Part shown: positions 29,511 to 39,656 of the stretch, piece by piece
Position numbering within the stretch: position 1 is the first letter of the stretch
Layout of the letters: every line of letters begins with the position of its first letter
Assembly (NCBI GenBank): GCA_963575745.1
Contig: CAUYUJ010003403.1
Coordinates: forward strand, 161,315 to 225,314
Length of the DNA: 64,000 nt
Reading direction: 5' to 3'
DNA from: Prorocentrum cordatum
Lineage: Eukaryota; Sar; Dinophyceae; Prorocentrales; Prorocentraceae
Program-made: the position numbers and the translations under genes
Notes under the pieces: model-generated
What the model was told of the DNA's origin: nothing
The model's database searches: none
What the model saw: only the letters and a program-made list of their open reading frames with translations

Positions 29511-30874
29511 AACGAGAAACCTACATGACGCATGGTTACTGCAATACGTGCCCGGGCGCAGACAGCTGCGGCCTCCTGCCGCGCCACGTGCGCCAGTTTG
29601 CAAGCGGCGCGAGTGATGGAGGAGTGGTTTCAAGGAGTTACGCTTGGGGGGACATTCTGGGGAGGGTGGTGCAGTAAGTGAAATCACGGCTCGCTCCACC
29701 GGCCACGTTCTCTCCGCCGCCACGCAGCGTACATCGTTCTAAGTTTAACTAGTAGCCAGACTGTTGTGACGATTGGAGTCAGGCATGATTAATCGGGAGC
29801 TCGTCCATGTCCTGCCATGATTGCTACAACTGCAGTTTACTACTTCGTTTATGGATACTTATGGCCGTTACCAGTGCTCCTACTGTCATTAGTTTTGCTA
29901 TTTCCGTCACTACTGTCAGTGCCATGTCCGAGCCCGCCACACGGCGGCCAGACCCTACCACGCGCCTCCCGTTGTCACGGATGTTTACGGGGGGTCATAC
30001 AACATGTTGCTTTTCACAATTTCACATGGAAGCAAGGGTTCCCGGAGCTGTGGGTGAGATCCCCGTGGCCTGGAGGACTCAGTGCCACCCGCGGACGTCT
30101 CGGTATGCCGTTGATCGGTGGACGCCCCTGGCACATTCGCCGACCTTCCTAGGCCTCCAAGAGGCCGCCCAGCCATATTTCACGTCGTTGCCGCGGTCTG
30201 GCAGCGTGAACTGCTTTTATTTTGGGTCGAGCTCCCAAGCTCCCCCCAGTTTGTTTGTATTGGTCTAGCCAAGCAGGCACCATTTCGCGTGGATCTGAGC
30301 GACAGACGACATGGGGTGCCGCCCCTCCAATTTTGCGGCAATCGCGGGCGCGTTGGCGTTGATTGTTCTTCGATCCCGCCACATCTTTCAGTGCCTGCCA
30401 GGCGCTCGCCCGTCCCCCTCAGAGCCTTAGAGGAAGACAAAGAAGTCCTGACATGGGTGCGCTGCAGGAGTTTCTGGCTTAGGTGATTTTCTGCGGAGGC
30501 TCCGCAGACGAGAGCCGCTAATTAGGTGCTCCATTTCTTCATCCTGATCGAAGACAGATTGACCCTGCTAGAACTCGTCGATCCCCAAACGATCGAAGGG
30601 ACTGCGCCGATAGGGCGCGAAATTGTTCCGGATTGCGCCCGGTATTGCCTTTCATTTTGGGTCGAGCTCCCGAGCTCCCCCCCCAGTTGTGGGTTATAGT
30701 TTCCTATGTGTCGGCAGTTGCGGACAGAAGAATGCAGAGACTTCGCTACTTCGCGGCAGTTGCGCACACTTTCACACCGAAGTTGCGCGATGTATCATAA
30801 CCGGATTCCGCTTGCAAGGGGCAGCTGATCATCCGCTTTCTTGCCATGCTTTGCTGCGTCTGGGGGGAACAAAA
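29511..30874 (+). other. Downstream region of the retrogene (3' UTR or later inserts)
   Basis: About 1.36 kb between the stop codon and the A-rich 3' end. It contains two copies of a TTTTGGGTCGAGCTCCC-AGCTCCCCCC block (about 30218 and 30655). A small frame at 29817-30152 is Leu-rich then Trp/Gly-rich, without recognised homology. This is long for a dinoflagellate 3' UTR, so later insertions are likely. Confidence 0.4.
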
Positions 30875-30891
30875 AAGAACAGTATACTCTA
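30875..30891 (+). repeat. Right copy of 17-bp target-site duplication
   Basis: Identical to 23154-23170. Preceded by ACAAAA and followed directly by TAGTCCCGATGGGGGC of satellite A. Confidence 0.85.
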
Positions 30892-31768
30892 TAGTCCCGA
30901 TGGGGGCTTTGCAGGGGGTGGTGCGCCAGACAGGGAGGCTAGAACGGGGGGGGGGCGGGGCGAAGATTGCGAGTTGGGGTCCCAAGAACAGTAGTCTCGA
31001 TGGGGGCCATTCAGGGGGTGGGGTGTCAGACGGGGGAGTGAGAACGGGCGGGGGGCTGGGTCGAAATTTGCGAGGTGAGGGCGCGGGGTCCCGAGACCAG
31101 TGGTCCCGATGGGGGCTCTCAGGCGGCGGGGCGTTCTCAGGCGGTGTGGTGTCAGACGGGGGGGCTAGAACGGGGGGGGGGGCGGGGCGAAATTCCACGG
31201 TGGGGGGTCTCGAGAACAGTAGTCCCGATGGGGGCTCTCAGGCGGTTGGGCGTCAATCGGGGGGGCTAGAACGGGGGGGGGGGGGGCCAGTGCGACAATT
31301 GCGAGATGGGGGGCTCGAAGAACACTGGGCCCGATGTGGGCTTCTGAGGCAGTGGGATGTCGGGCGGGGGGGCTTGAGCGAGGGGGGTGTGCGGGCCGAA
31401 AATTGCGAGGTGGGGGGTCCCAAGAACAGCAGTCCCGGTGGGGGCCTTTCAGGCGGCGTGGCGTCAGACGGGGGGCTAGAACGGGGGAGAGCCAGGCCGA
31501 ACATTGCGAGGTGGTGGGTCTTAAGAAGAGTAGTCCCGATCGGGGTCTCTGAGGCGGTGGGGCGTCAGACGGGGAGGCCAGAACGGGGTGGAGTCGATGC
31601 GAAAATTGCGACGTGGGCAGCCCCGAGAACATTCTCAGGCGGTGGGGTGTCTGCGGGGGGCTAGGACGGGGGGGGGCCGGGCCGCCGAAAATTGCGAGGT
31701 GGGGTGTCCCAAGAGCAGTGGTCCCGTTGGGGGCCTGTTAGGCGGTGGGGTGTCAGACGGGGGGGCTC
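30892..31768. repeat. ~93-bp satellite A, right part of the split array
   Basis: About 9-10 units of the satellite seen at 22128-23170, same orientation, resuming in the phase where the left part stops. Confidence 0.9.
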
Positions 31769-31847
31769 TGGCCGCCGCATCCATGGCGCTTCTTGCAATG
31801 AGCTAGCGAGAGAGGCTACGCGGCAGGCAGCATCGCTTTCTGGTGCG

Positions 31848-32405
31848 CAGCGATGTCTCGTTTGGGTGCGCGTGGCCCCCGACTCCGCTGGACCTCCCAG
31901 AAACCCACAAAAGTAGCTTCTGGGCCCGTTTACTCCGCTACTCCGCCGTGCCTCCCAGGAGCCAGCGAAAGTGGCGTCAGTTGCACAGTTCGTAGCCGCC
32001 CAGGGAGCAGCGAGGTCTCGTCTGGGTCTGTTCATTCCGCTGCTCCGCCGTGCCTCCCAGGAGCCCACGACGAAGGTGTCGACAGTTGCGCAATTCGTGG
32101 CCACACACGGAGCAGCGAGGTCTCGGCTGGGTTCGTTTATTCTGCTACTCCACCGTGCCTCCCAGGAGCCCATGAAAGTGGCGACACTTGCGCAATTCGC
32201 ACCCCCCCAGGGAGCTGCGAAGTCTCGGGTACTCCCCGACTCCGCCGTGCCTCCAAGGAGCCCGTGGAGGTGGCAACGGTTGCACAGTTCGCAGCCTCCC
32301 AAGGAGCTGCCAGGTCTCGGGTACTCCCCGACCCCGCCCAGGAGCTCGCGAAAGTGTCGACAGTTGCGCAGGTCACTGCCCCCAGGGAGCTGCGAGGTCT
32401 TTTCC
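31848..32405 (+). repeat. ~100-bp satellite B, plus orientation
   Basis: About 5-6 units sharing AGCGAGGTCTCG, CCGTGCCTCCCAGGAGCC and GAAAGTGGCGACA-TTGCGCA. The reverse complement of the array at 59030-60675 has the same blocks in the same order. Confidence 0.85.
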
Positions 32406-32849
32406 GGCCTCTTAAAGAAGCTGTTGGCGCCATGCCCAGCGGAGGCCTCTGCTGAAGCTGTTGCGCGCTTCCTCTTCCTCCCTTCTCCTCCTCCTCTCCG
32501 TTCACAATCTTTCAATCCTCCCCGGCTTCCTCATCAGCCTCCTTTCAATGACTTGCCCTCGGTGTGAATGTCCGAAGCGCAGTGTGTTTGGCCATTGTAT
32601 CACGTGGTGCACCCATCGCTCATGCAGCGGCATCGGACAATGTGGCAGCGTTCGGGGAAAACTTGCCCAGCCTGTAGTAGGCGCCTACTGGCACGACCGG
32701 GGGGTCGTACTGGTGCGTTGAAGCAGTCCTCGTAGTGCGGCCCGCGGGTGGCGGGAAGTCCTACTGGTAGGGCGTCAGTCACAGTGCGGGGGCCGAACGG
32801 TGATTCATTGTCCCTGGGCGCGTGGCCGAAATGAGGTTCCGCGATGCGG

Positions 32850-32926
32850 ATTGTTGTTGTTGTTGATGATGATGTTGTTGCTGTTGTGGTTACTGTTGTT
32901 GGTGGTGGTGTTGGTGTTGGTGTTGG

Positions 32927-32972
<46 letters not shown>

Positions 32973-33021
32973 ATTGTTGTTGTTGTTGCTGCTGCTGTTG
33001 CTGCTGCTGTTGTTATTGTGG

Positions 33022-33053
<32 letters not shown>
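32850..33053. repeat. (TTG)n microsatellite
   Basis: About 200 bp of GTT repeats with GGT and GCT interruptions. Confidence 0.95.
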
Positions 33054-33477
33054 GAATTCTCATTTCTGAAGAATAATTATTGTTGATCCTTCCTCACTGG
33101 CGCATACTTACTTTTTTTTCTCAATCAAAGTATGCCCCTCGACGCTCGCACCCTGTTTTTTTTGACATGGAAAATTTTCCTGCTCAAACTGGCCCCCTGG
33201 CCCCTGGGTTACAACAACAACGGCTCCCGCTTGAGACTTCCTTACAATTTAGGCAGGACCCCCGCTCCCGCCCGAGACTTCCTCGCATTTCATTCAGGAA
33301 TCGCGCTCTCGCTTGGGACTTCCTTACAATTTATGCAGGGATCGCTCTCCCGGAGCTCTGGAGTCGCGCTCTCGCTGAAGATTTGCTTGCAACTTACTGA
33401 AGAATAGCCTTGCGTTGGAATTTCCTGCAGTTTGCCCAAGCGCCGCGCTCCCGACACCCAGGCACCCAGGAGTCGCG

Positions 33478-33722
33478 CCCGTTGTGGCCCCATGTGCATG
33501 CCCTTCGTGGCCCCGCTGTCGCCAATTGTGCCCCCCTCATTGTCCTACGTGGCCCAGGTGCTACCCTCAGTGGCCCCATCGTTGCCTTCTGTGGCCCCGC
33601 ATTATCTGCCCTTCGTGGCCCACGCTCGTTCGCGCTCTTCGTGGCCCCATACGCATTCCCTTCGTGTCCCCGCTGTCGCCCTTCGTGGCCTACTTCGTGC
33701 CCTTCGTGGCCCTGCTGTCGTT
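33478..33722. repeat. CCCTTCGTGGCCCC minisatellite
   Basis: Irregular repeats of TTCGTGGCCCC spaced about 15-40 bp. Confidence 0.8.
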
Positions 33723-33744
33723 CTCTCTCGCTCTCGATTTCGCT

Positions 33745-33774
33745 CGTCGTCGCCGTCGTCGCCGTCGTCTTCGA

Positions 33775-33809
<35 letters not shown>

Positions 33810-33815
33810 TCGTGG
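33745..33815. repeat. (CGT)n microsatellite
   Basis: Run of GTC/CGT trinucleotides. Confidence 0.9.
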
Positions 33816-34079
33816 TCGGTCCCCTGTCCGTCCCCTTTGGGGTCGGGTCGACGGTCCGCGGCCGCCCCGCCGATCAGCGCTGCCGCTGGCCAGGCCGACG
33901 GTCCGCGGCCGCCCCGGCGCTTGCCGGGGCCCGGCCTGCAGGGAAAAAAGGTATACCCCCCAAAAGGGGTTCGATCGAAGACGAAGAGGGCGGGTACCGA
34001 GGGTTTGGGAAATACGCGTTATTGGACACTCGAGCGTATAAAGGGCGAACAGTCTTAAAATGTTTTTTTTGTTTTTTGT

Positions 34080-34203
34080 TTGTTGTTGTTGTTGTTGTTG
34101 TTGTTGAGATTGAGGATGTTGTTGTTGTTGTTGTTGTTGTTGTTGTGGTTGTTGTTGTTGTTGTTGTTGTTGTGGATCTTATTACTATTTTGTGTTGTTT
34201 TTT

Positions 34204-34248
<45 letters not shown>

Positions 34249-34250
34249 GA
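34080..34250. repeat. (TTG)n microsatellite
   Basis: Core of the second higher-order unit, with short interruptions. Confidence 0.95.
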
Positions 34251-34930
34251 AGTCTCATTACTGAACGAATAATCACTGTTGATCTCCACCCTTCGGTGAC
34301 CATTGTGTTTTTTAAACGAAGCGCTTCATCCGGGGCTCGCACCCGTTTTTTTGGGGGGCAGGGAAATTCACTCGGCTCAAGCTGGTCCCTTGGCCCCCGG
34401 CTTACAACAACAGCAACAACGGCTCCCGCCTGATTCTTCCTCACAATGTCTTCCCAAATCGCGCTCTCGAGCGGAACTTCACACTTCATGTGCGCATCGC
34501 GCTCTCGCGTTGGACTTCCTCGCAATTCAGAGGGTGCGCCCTCGGCGCTCATGAATCACTCTCTCGCTTTGGCTTTTCTCAAGATTTACTTGGGAATCGC
34601 GCTATCGCTCGAGACTTCCTCGCGATTCATGCAGGACCCACGCTTCAGCGGCCCGCCTGTTCGACCTGGTCGCCTGGGCCCGCCTTCCCGACCTGCCCGC
34701 TATGGGTCTGCCCACCCGTTCTGCCCGTCTGGTTCTACCACTTGTTTTATGCTCCTTGCGCCCCTTCTGCTAATTTCTCTCGTTCTCCACTCTTCTCCCT
34801 CTCCTTTCCACCCGTCCTCTCTTCCCTTGTTGTAGGGGCTGCGCTAAGTGCACGTGGCAGGTAAGGAAGATATGCCCCCAAGGGGGTACGATCGAAGACG
34901 ACGAGGGCGGGTACCGAGGGTTGGGGTATA

Positions 34931-35155
<225 letters not shown>

Positions 35156-35498
35156 TGTCGAACTTTAATTTTTAAGAAATAAGTATTGTTGATTCTCCCC
35201 TCAGGTAACCGTTGTATTCTTCGTACTGAAGTGCCCCTCCCAGGGCTCTCACCCTGTTTTTTAGCAGGGAGAGTCTTGAGCCTCAAACTGGGCGGCGGGC
35301 CCCCGAGTTACACAACATCAATGGCTCCCGCCTGATACGTCCTCACAATTAATTTCCCAATCGCGCTCTCGCGCAAACTGCCTTTCAACTTATGCAGGAA
35401 TCGCGCTCTCGCGAGGGACTTCCTTGCAATTTATTCAGACGCCGCGCCTTCGACACTCAGGAATCACGCTCTCGCTGTGGATTCCCTACCGATTTATC

Positions 35499-36392
35499 CG
35501 TAAGGGCTTCGCCCCCTGCCGCCGGCCCCCTCTCTCGGATAATGGGCAATGCAAGAGCGAAATCATGAGGCCTTGGCGCCGCCGTGAAGCAGCGTCGGGA
35601 CTTCAGGCGAAGACGATGAGTAACCGGCAAGACAAATTGAGACTCTGATGATGATGTTGAATTCGGTGTTGCATTTCCAGGGTTTATGGCTTCGTGCACT
35701 CGAATAGCGCGTAATTTACGCGGGTTTATGGCTTCGGGCTCGCAGCTATAGCGTAATTTACGCAGGTTTATGGCTTCGGAGACGCGAGCATGCGTAATTT
35801 ACGAGGGTTTATGGCTTCGGACACGCGAAGGAGGGTTTATGGCTTCGGGGTCGCAAATCTTGCGTCATTTACGCAAGTTTATGGTTTGGGAGACGCGAGT
35901 ACCGCGTAATTTATAAGGATTGATGATTTCGGGGACGCGAGGATTGTGTGATTTACAAGCGTTTGTAGCCTCGGGGATGCAATTATTGCATAATCTACCA
36001 GGGTTTCTGGCTTCGGGGATACGAATACGGTGTATTTTGCAAGGGTTTTGAGTTTCGGGGACGCGAATATTGCGTAATTCACAAATGTTTGTGGCCTCGG
36101 GGACGCGAATCTGGTGTAATTTACGAGGGTTTATTGGTTCCGGGGCGCGAATCTCATGCATTTTGTCGTGTCCCACGCCCCCCCACCCAGGATCCCAGAG
36201 CACCCGATTCGGGCGTGGCAGCTTGGTTCCTTCTCGGCTCTCCCCCCCCCCCCGCGCGGTCCATCAACAGGGAACAGTAAGCAGCAAGAAGCAGATTTGT
36301 AACAGTGGAAACTGGAAACTGGAACTGGTGCAGGGAACAGCAAACCTTGGGCCTACAGCCTGGTGGCCCCGCAAGGGGGCCGGCGGACTTGG
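35499..36392 (+). mobile_element. Possible composite insertion carrying the 40-bp satellite D
   Basis: Interrupts the 42-bp D units of the higher-order repeat. Left edge TCCGTAAGGGCTTCGCC; right edge CGCAAGGGGGCCGGCGGA. The CCGCCGGCCCCCT block near the left edge (about 35519) is inverted at the right edge. The same two edges recur at 49988 and at about 52970-52985 around the same satellite. Confidence 0.5.
35690..36165. repeat. ~40-bp satellite D (GGCTTCGGGGACGCGAA)
   Basis: About 10-12 degenerate units: GGCTTCGGGGACGCGAAT, then TGCGTAATTTACGAGGGTTTAT. Other clusters at 48225-49330, 50105-50255 and 52395-52800. Confidence 0.85.
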
Positions 36393-37024
36393 GAATCGCG
36401 CTATCGCTCGAGACTTCCTCGGGATTCGTGCAGGACGCACGCTTCAGAAACCCGCCTGCTCGATCTGGTCGCCTGGGCCCGCCTTACGACCTGCCCGCTG
36501 GGGTCTGTCCGCTCGATGGCTTATCTGGTTCTGTCACCTGCTTTCTGCTCCTAGCCCCCTCCTGCTACAGGCCTCGGAACAAATTAGCGAACACTCTTGC
36601 CACATTCATCTGTCAACGGCTCCCCCTCCCCCCAATGTTCAAAGTGGGCGGTGGGTCTGATGAGATGCACTTCGACCGCAGTCTCCCCCGCGCGTGCCAA
36701 CATGGAGGTTGGGGGCGAGGGGGGGTGTTCAGTAATTGTTTCCCTCTACCGTACCTCGTGCTCCATCCTTCTCCCTCCCCCTCGTCCCTTCCTTCCATCC
36801 GTCCTCTCTTCCGTTGCCTCAGGGGCTGGATGAAGCACGCGTTGTAGGCCAGACAAATACATATACCCCCAAGGGGGCACGATCGAAGACGAAGAGGGCG
36901 GGCATCGGGTGCTTGGGAGACACGTGCTGAATCACGCGCGAGCAGGTAAGAGCGAACAGTCTTACAGTGCTTGCTGCTTTTGTTTTTTGTTGTTGTTGTT
37001 GTGGTTGTTGCTCTTGTTATTGTT

Positions 37025-37047
37025 GTTGTTGTTGTTGTTGTTGTTGA
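37025..37047. repeat. (TTG)n microsatellite
   Basis: Short TTG core of the fourth higher-order unit, with further scattered TTG from 36985. Confidence 0.85.
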
Positions 37048-37359
37048 ATTCTCGCTCTTGACGAATAATTCTATCTGATCCCCCACAGTGCAAATTGTGT
37101 TTTCAATCGAAGTGCCCCCCTCGGGACGCGCACCTTGTTTTTATCAGGGGAAGTCTTCCTGGCTTTCTGGCTACAGCATCAATGGCTCCCGCCTGACACG
37201 TCTTTACAATTCATTCCAAAGTCGCGCTCTCGCGCGGGACGTCCTCACAATCTATGCAGGAATCGCGGTGTCGCGTGGGGCTTCCTCGCAATTTGCTCAG
37301 ACGCCGCGCCCTCGAGACTCAGGAATCACGCTCTCGCGTTGGATTTCCTAGCCGTTTAC

Positions 37360-37533
37360 CAAGGGCTCCCACGAGGGCGCGAAGTTATTCGCGCTTCGTG
37401 CTTCGCGGTCCTCGTTCCTTCTCCCCCTCCTCCTCGTCCTCCTTTTCTCCCTTTGGGGGGGCGGCGCGAGAGCGCGAGGTTATTCGCGCTTCGCGCTTCG
37501 CGGAGCGCGAGAGCGCGAAGTTGGGAGCCCTAG
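37360..37533. mobile_element. MITE family 1, copy 1 (174 bp)
   Basis: Left end CAAGGGCTCCCA; reverse complement of the right end CTAGGGCTCCCA. Flanked by 5-bp duplications TTTAC (37355-37359 and 37534-37538). The homologous unoccupied unit at 34585 reads ..GATTTACTTGGGAATCGC, as expected for an empty site. The interior has TTCGCGCTTCGCGCTTCGCG repeats and a C/T-rich centre. No coding capacity. Confidence 0.85.
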
Positions 37534-37684
37534 TTTACTTAGGAATCGCCTTATCGCTCGAGGCTTCCTCGCGATCCATGCAGGACTCGAGCTTCAGCAA
37601 CCCGCCTGCTCGACCTGGTGGCCGCCTCGGCCCGCTTGCCCGACCCGCCCGTTGGGTTCTGCCGTCTGTTTTCTGCTCCTGGCC

Positions 37685-37839
37685 TTAATCGGGCCTGTCC
37701 CGCTACAGGGGGAATATTCAAGAATAGTCAAAAAATAGTCAGGGGGCCATTTTTTGACTACTTTTGGGCATCTTTTGATTATTTTTTGAATATGTTTTGT
37801 TTTTCGTTCAAAATCCCCTGGGGGACAGGCCCGACCTAC
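37685..37839. mobile_element. MITE family 2 (155 bp, AT-rich interior)
   Basis: Terminal inverted repeats share TCGGGCCTGTCCC exactly (left 37689-37701, right complement 37823-37835), extended by TTAA / CCTA outside. Interior AT-rich with subterminal inverted ATATTCAA / TTGAATAT. Flanks CTCCTGGCC (37676-37684) and CTCCTAGCC (37840-37848) form a 9-bp duplication with one mismatch. Related units read CTCCTAGCCCCCT uninterrupted near 36548. Confidence 0.8.
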
Positions 37840-37879
37840 TCCTAGCCCCCTCTTGCTAGTTTCTCTCGTGCTCCATCCT

Positions 37880-38165
37880 CCTCCCGGGGGGGTCCAGACC
37901 GGGGAGGGTCCGGACTGGGGCGGTCCGGACCAGGGGGGTGCCGGTCAGGGGGGGGTACCGGTCCGGTTCGGTTCCGGTTCGGTTCTCGTCAGTTCGGTTC
38001 GGGGGCCGCCCCAGTCCGGTTCGGTTCCGGTTCTGGTTCGGTTCGGTTCCCCCTGGTTCGGTTCTGAATGAATTCGGTTCGGTCCGGTTCGGTTTTTGAT
38101 TTTCTTTGTTTATGGCTGGTTCGGTCCGGTTCGGTCACGGTTATCGGTTCTCGGTTCGGTTTGGT
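37880..38165. repeat. GGTCCGG / GGTTCGGTTCC minisatellite
   Basis: Irregular repeats of TCCGG, GGTTCGGTT and GGTTCCGGTT. Confidence 0.8.
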
Positions 38166-38351
38166 CTTTTCATGTTTTCCCTTCCATCCGTCCTCGCTTC
38201 CTCTGTTTCAGGGGCTGCACTAAATCCACGTGGCAGGTGAGGAAGATATACCCCCAAGGGAGTAGGATAGAAGGCGAAGAGGGCGGGCACCGAGGGTTTG
38301 GAACATAAGCGTTGATTGGCACGTGAGCAGATGGTAGCGATCAGTCTTAAA

Positions 38352-38361
38352 TTATTGTTAC

Positions 38362-38434
<73 letters not shown>

Positions 38435-38480
38435 CTTGTTGTTGTTGGTGTTGTTGTTGTTGTTGTTGTTGTTGTTGTCG
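38352..38480. repeat. (TTG)n microsatellite
   Basis: Core of the last higher-order unit, ending in GTCGTCC, followed by CGACCCGCCCGCGACCCACC minisatellite to about 38585. Confidence 0.95.
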
Positions 38481-38734
38481 TCGTCCTCGCCCGCGACCCG
38501 CCCGCGACCCACCCTGCGACCCGCCCCAAGACCCACCCCGTGACCCACCCGGCGACTCACCCGCGACCCAGCCGCGACCCACCCACTTTGCTTTAGCGGG
38601 AAAATGAGCACCTGTGTCGGGATCTTTGTATAATTTGAAAATATGGCGCCTACGGCGGACTTCTTTATAGCCTCGCAGACTGCCGACGTTCCCGCCGCCC
38701 CATCACTCTTATCCGCAATTGCGGGGTGCTACGT

Positions 38735-39240
38735 GCGCCTACTAGTACGACCGGGGGTGTCGTCCTAGTACGCCAAAGTAGGCCTACTAGTACGACCCGC
38801 GGGCGGAGGGAAGTCCTAGCCGTGATGCTTGAGTGCGCCAGCTAGTACGACCCGCGGGGTCCTACTAGTACGCCAAAATGAGCATACTAGTACGCCCCGC
38901 GGATGGAGGAGGGCCCTATTCGTAGGCCAGCACGACTGGGAGGTCTTATGAGTGCGCCAAAGTAAGGCTTCTGATCTAGCGCGACTTCCGGGGCGACATT
39001 TCGAGGATGTCTCGAGCGGGCTCCCCTTCCGCCAGTCGTGCAAGTAGCTCTAAGTAGCCCTACCACTTCGCCCCCGTCAGCCCCGCCGTGCAAGAACCGT
39101 GAGATTGTCTCGATCTTGGGCCTAGGCTGGAGTAGCCCTACTGCTACGCCCGCCCCCCCCTTCCTCAGCATCCAGGGGTCGTACTAGTACGCCAAAGTAG
39201 GCATACTAGTAGCCACCTTTGGATCGGAATTGTGAGGATG
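38735..39240. repeat. Dispersed GTACTAGTAC palindrome repeats, cluster 1
   Basis: Units such as CTACTAGTACGACC and TAGTACGCCAAAGTAGGC, many with an ACTAGT palindrome, mixed with GAGGATGTCTCGAGCGGG blocks. Confidence 0.8.
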
Positions 39241-39339
39241 TCTCGAGCGGGGGCCCTCGCCGCCGATCGTACGGCTTGGCCTAAGTGAGAGGGTGCGCCG
39301 CTGGATCTCCCCAAGGCGGGAGGGGTTGGGACCCCCCCG

Positions 39340-39545
39340 CCCCCCATTTCCCCGATCCGTCGTCGGGGACCCCCCCCCTTTCCCGATCCGTCGTCGGGGA
39401 ACCCCCTCCCTCCCCCCCTTTCCCGATCCGTCGTCGGGGAACCTCTCCCCTCCCCCCCTTTCAACGGGGGGGGGGTGCCGAAACCCCCCACCCTCCCCCC
39501 CCTTTGTCCGCCAAATTCGACCCCCCCCCCCCCCTCCCCGCCGTT
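39340..39545. repeat. CCCGATCCGTCGTCGGGGA repeats with C-rich runs
   Basis: Three to four units of CGATCCGTCGTCGGGGA separated by C runs and CCCTTTC. Confidence 0.8.
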
Positions 39546-39569
39546 CGGCACGGCGCCCCTGGGCTCCAG

Positions 39570-39656
39570 AACCCGACCCCTACCACCCCTAACGCTAATC
39601 CTCACCCTTACCCTGACCCCCAACCCTAACCCCGAACCCTACCCCTAGCCCTAAAC
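39570..39656. repeat. Degenerate telomere-like CCCTAA tract (interstitial)
   Basis: Repeats such as CCCTAAC, CCCTTAC, CCCTGAC, ACCCTAA and CCCTAAA, resembling a decayed (CCCTAAA)n array. Confidence 0.6.

Larger units (their letters stand above)
23171..30874 (+). mobile_element. Retroposed trans-spliced mRNA (retrogene) insertion, 7.7 kb
   Basis: The segment interrupts satellite A exactly. It starts with the dinoflagellate spliced leader (23173-23194), ends in a short A-rich run (30869-30874), and is bracketed by a 17-bp direct repeat. Joining the flanks restores a normal satellite unit. These are the hallmarks of reverse transcription of a trans-spliced, polyadenylated mRNA and its reinsertion. 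The cargo is the TIR-like membrane gene. The LINE-bearing intron inside must have been kept from an unspliced transcript or gained later. Confidence 0.8.

Noticed and set aside
29817-30268. Small genes downstream of the retrogene
   Set aside because: Overlapping frames without motifs; more likely UTR or decayed insert.
33410-34264. 284-codon ORF rich in Val and Pro
   Set aside because: Built from CTTCGTGGCCCC minisatellite and (CGT)n/(TTG)n microsatellites.
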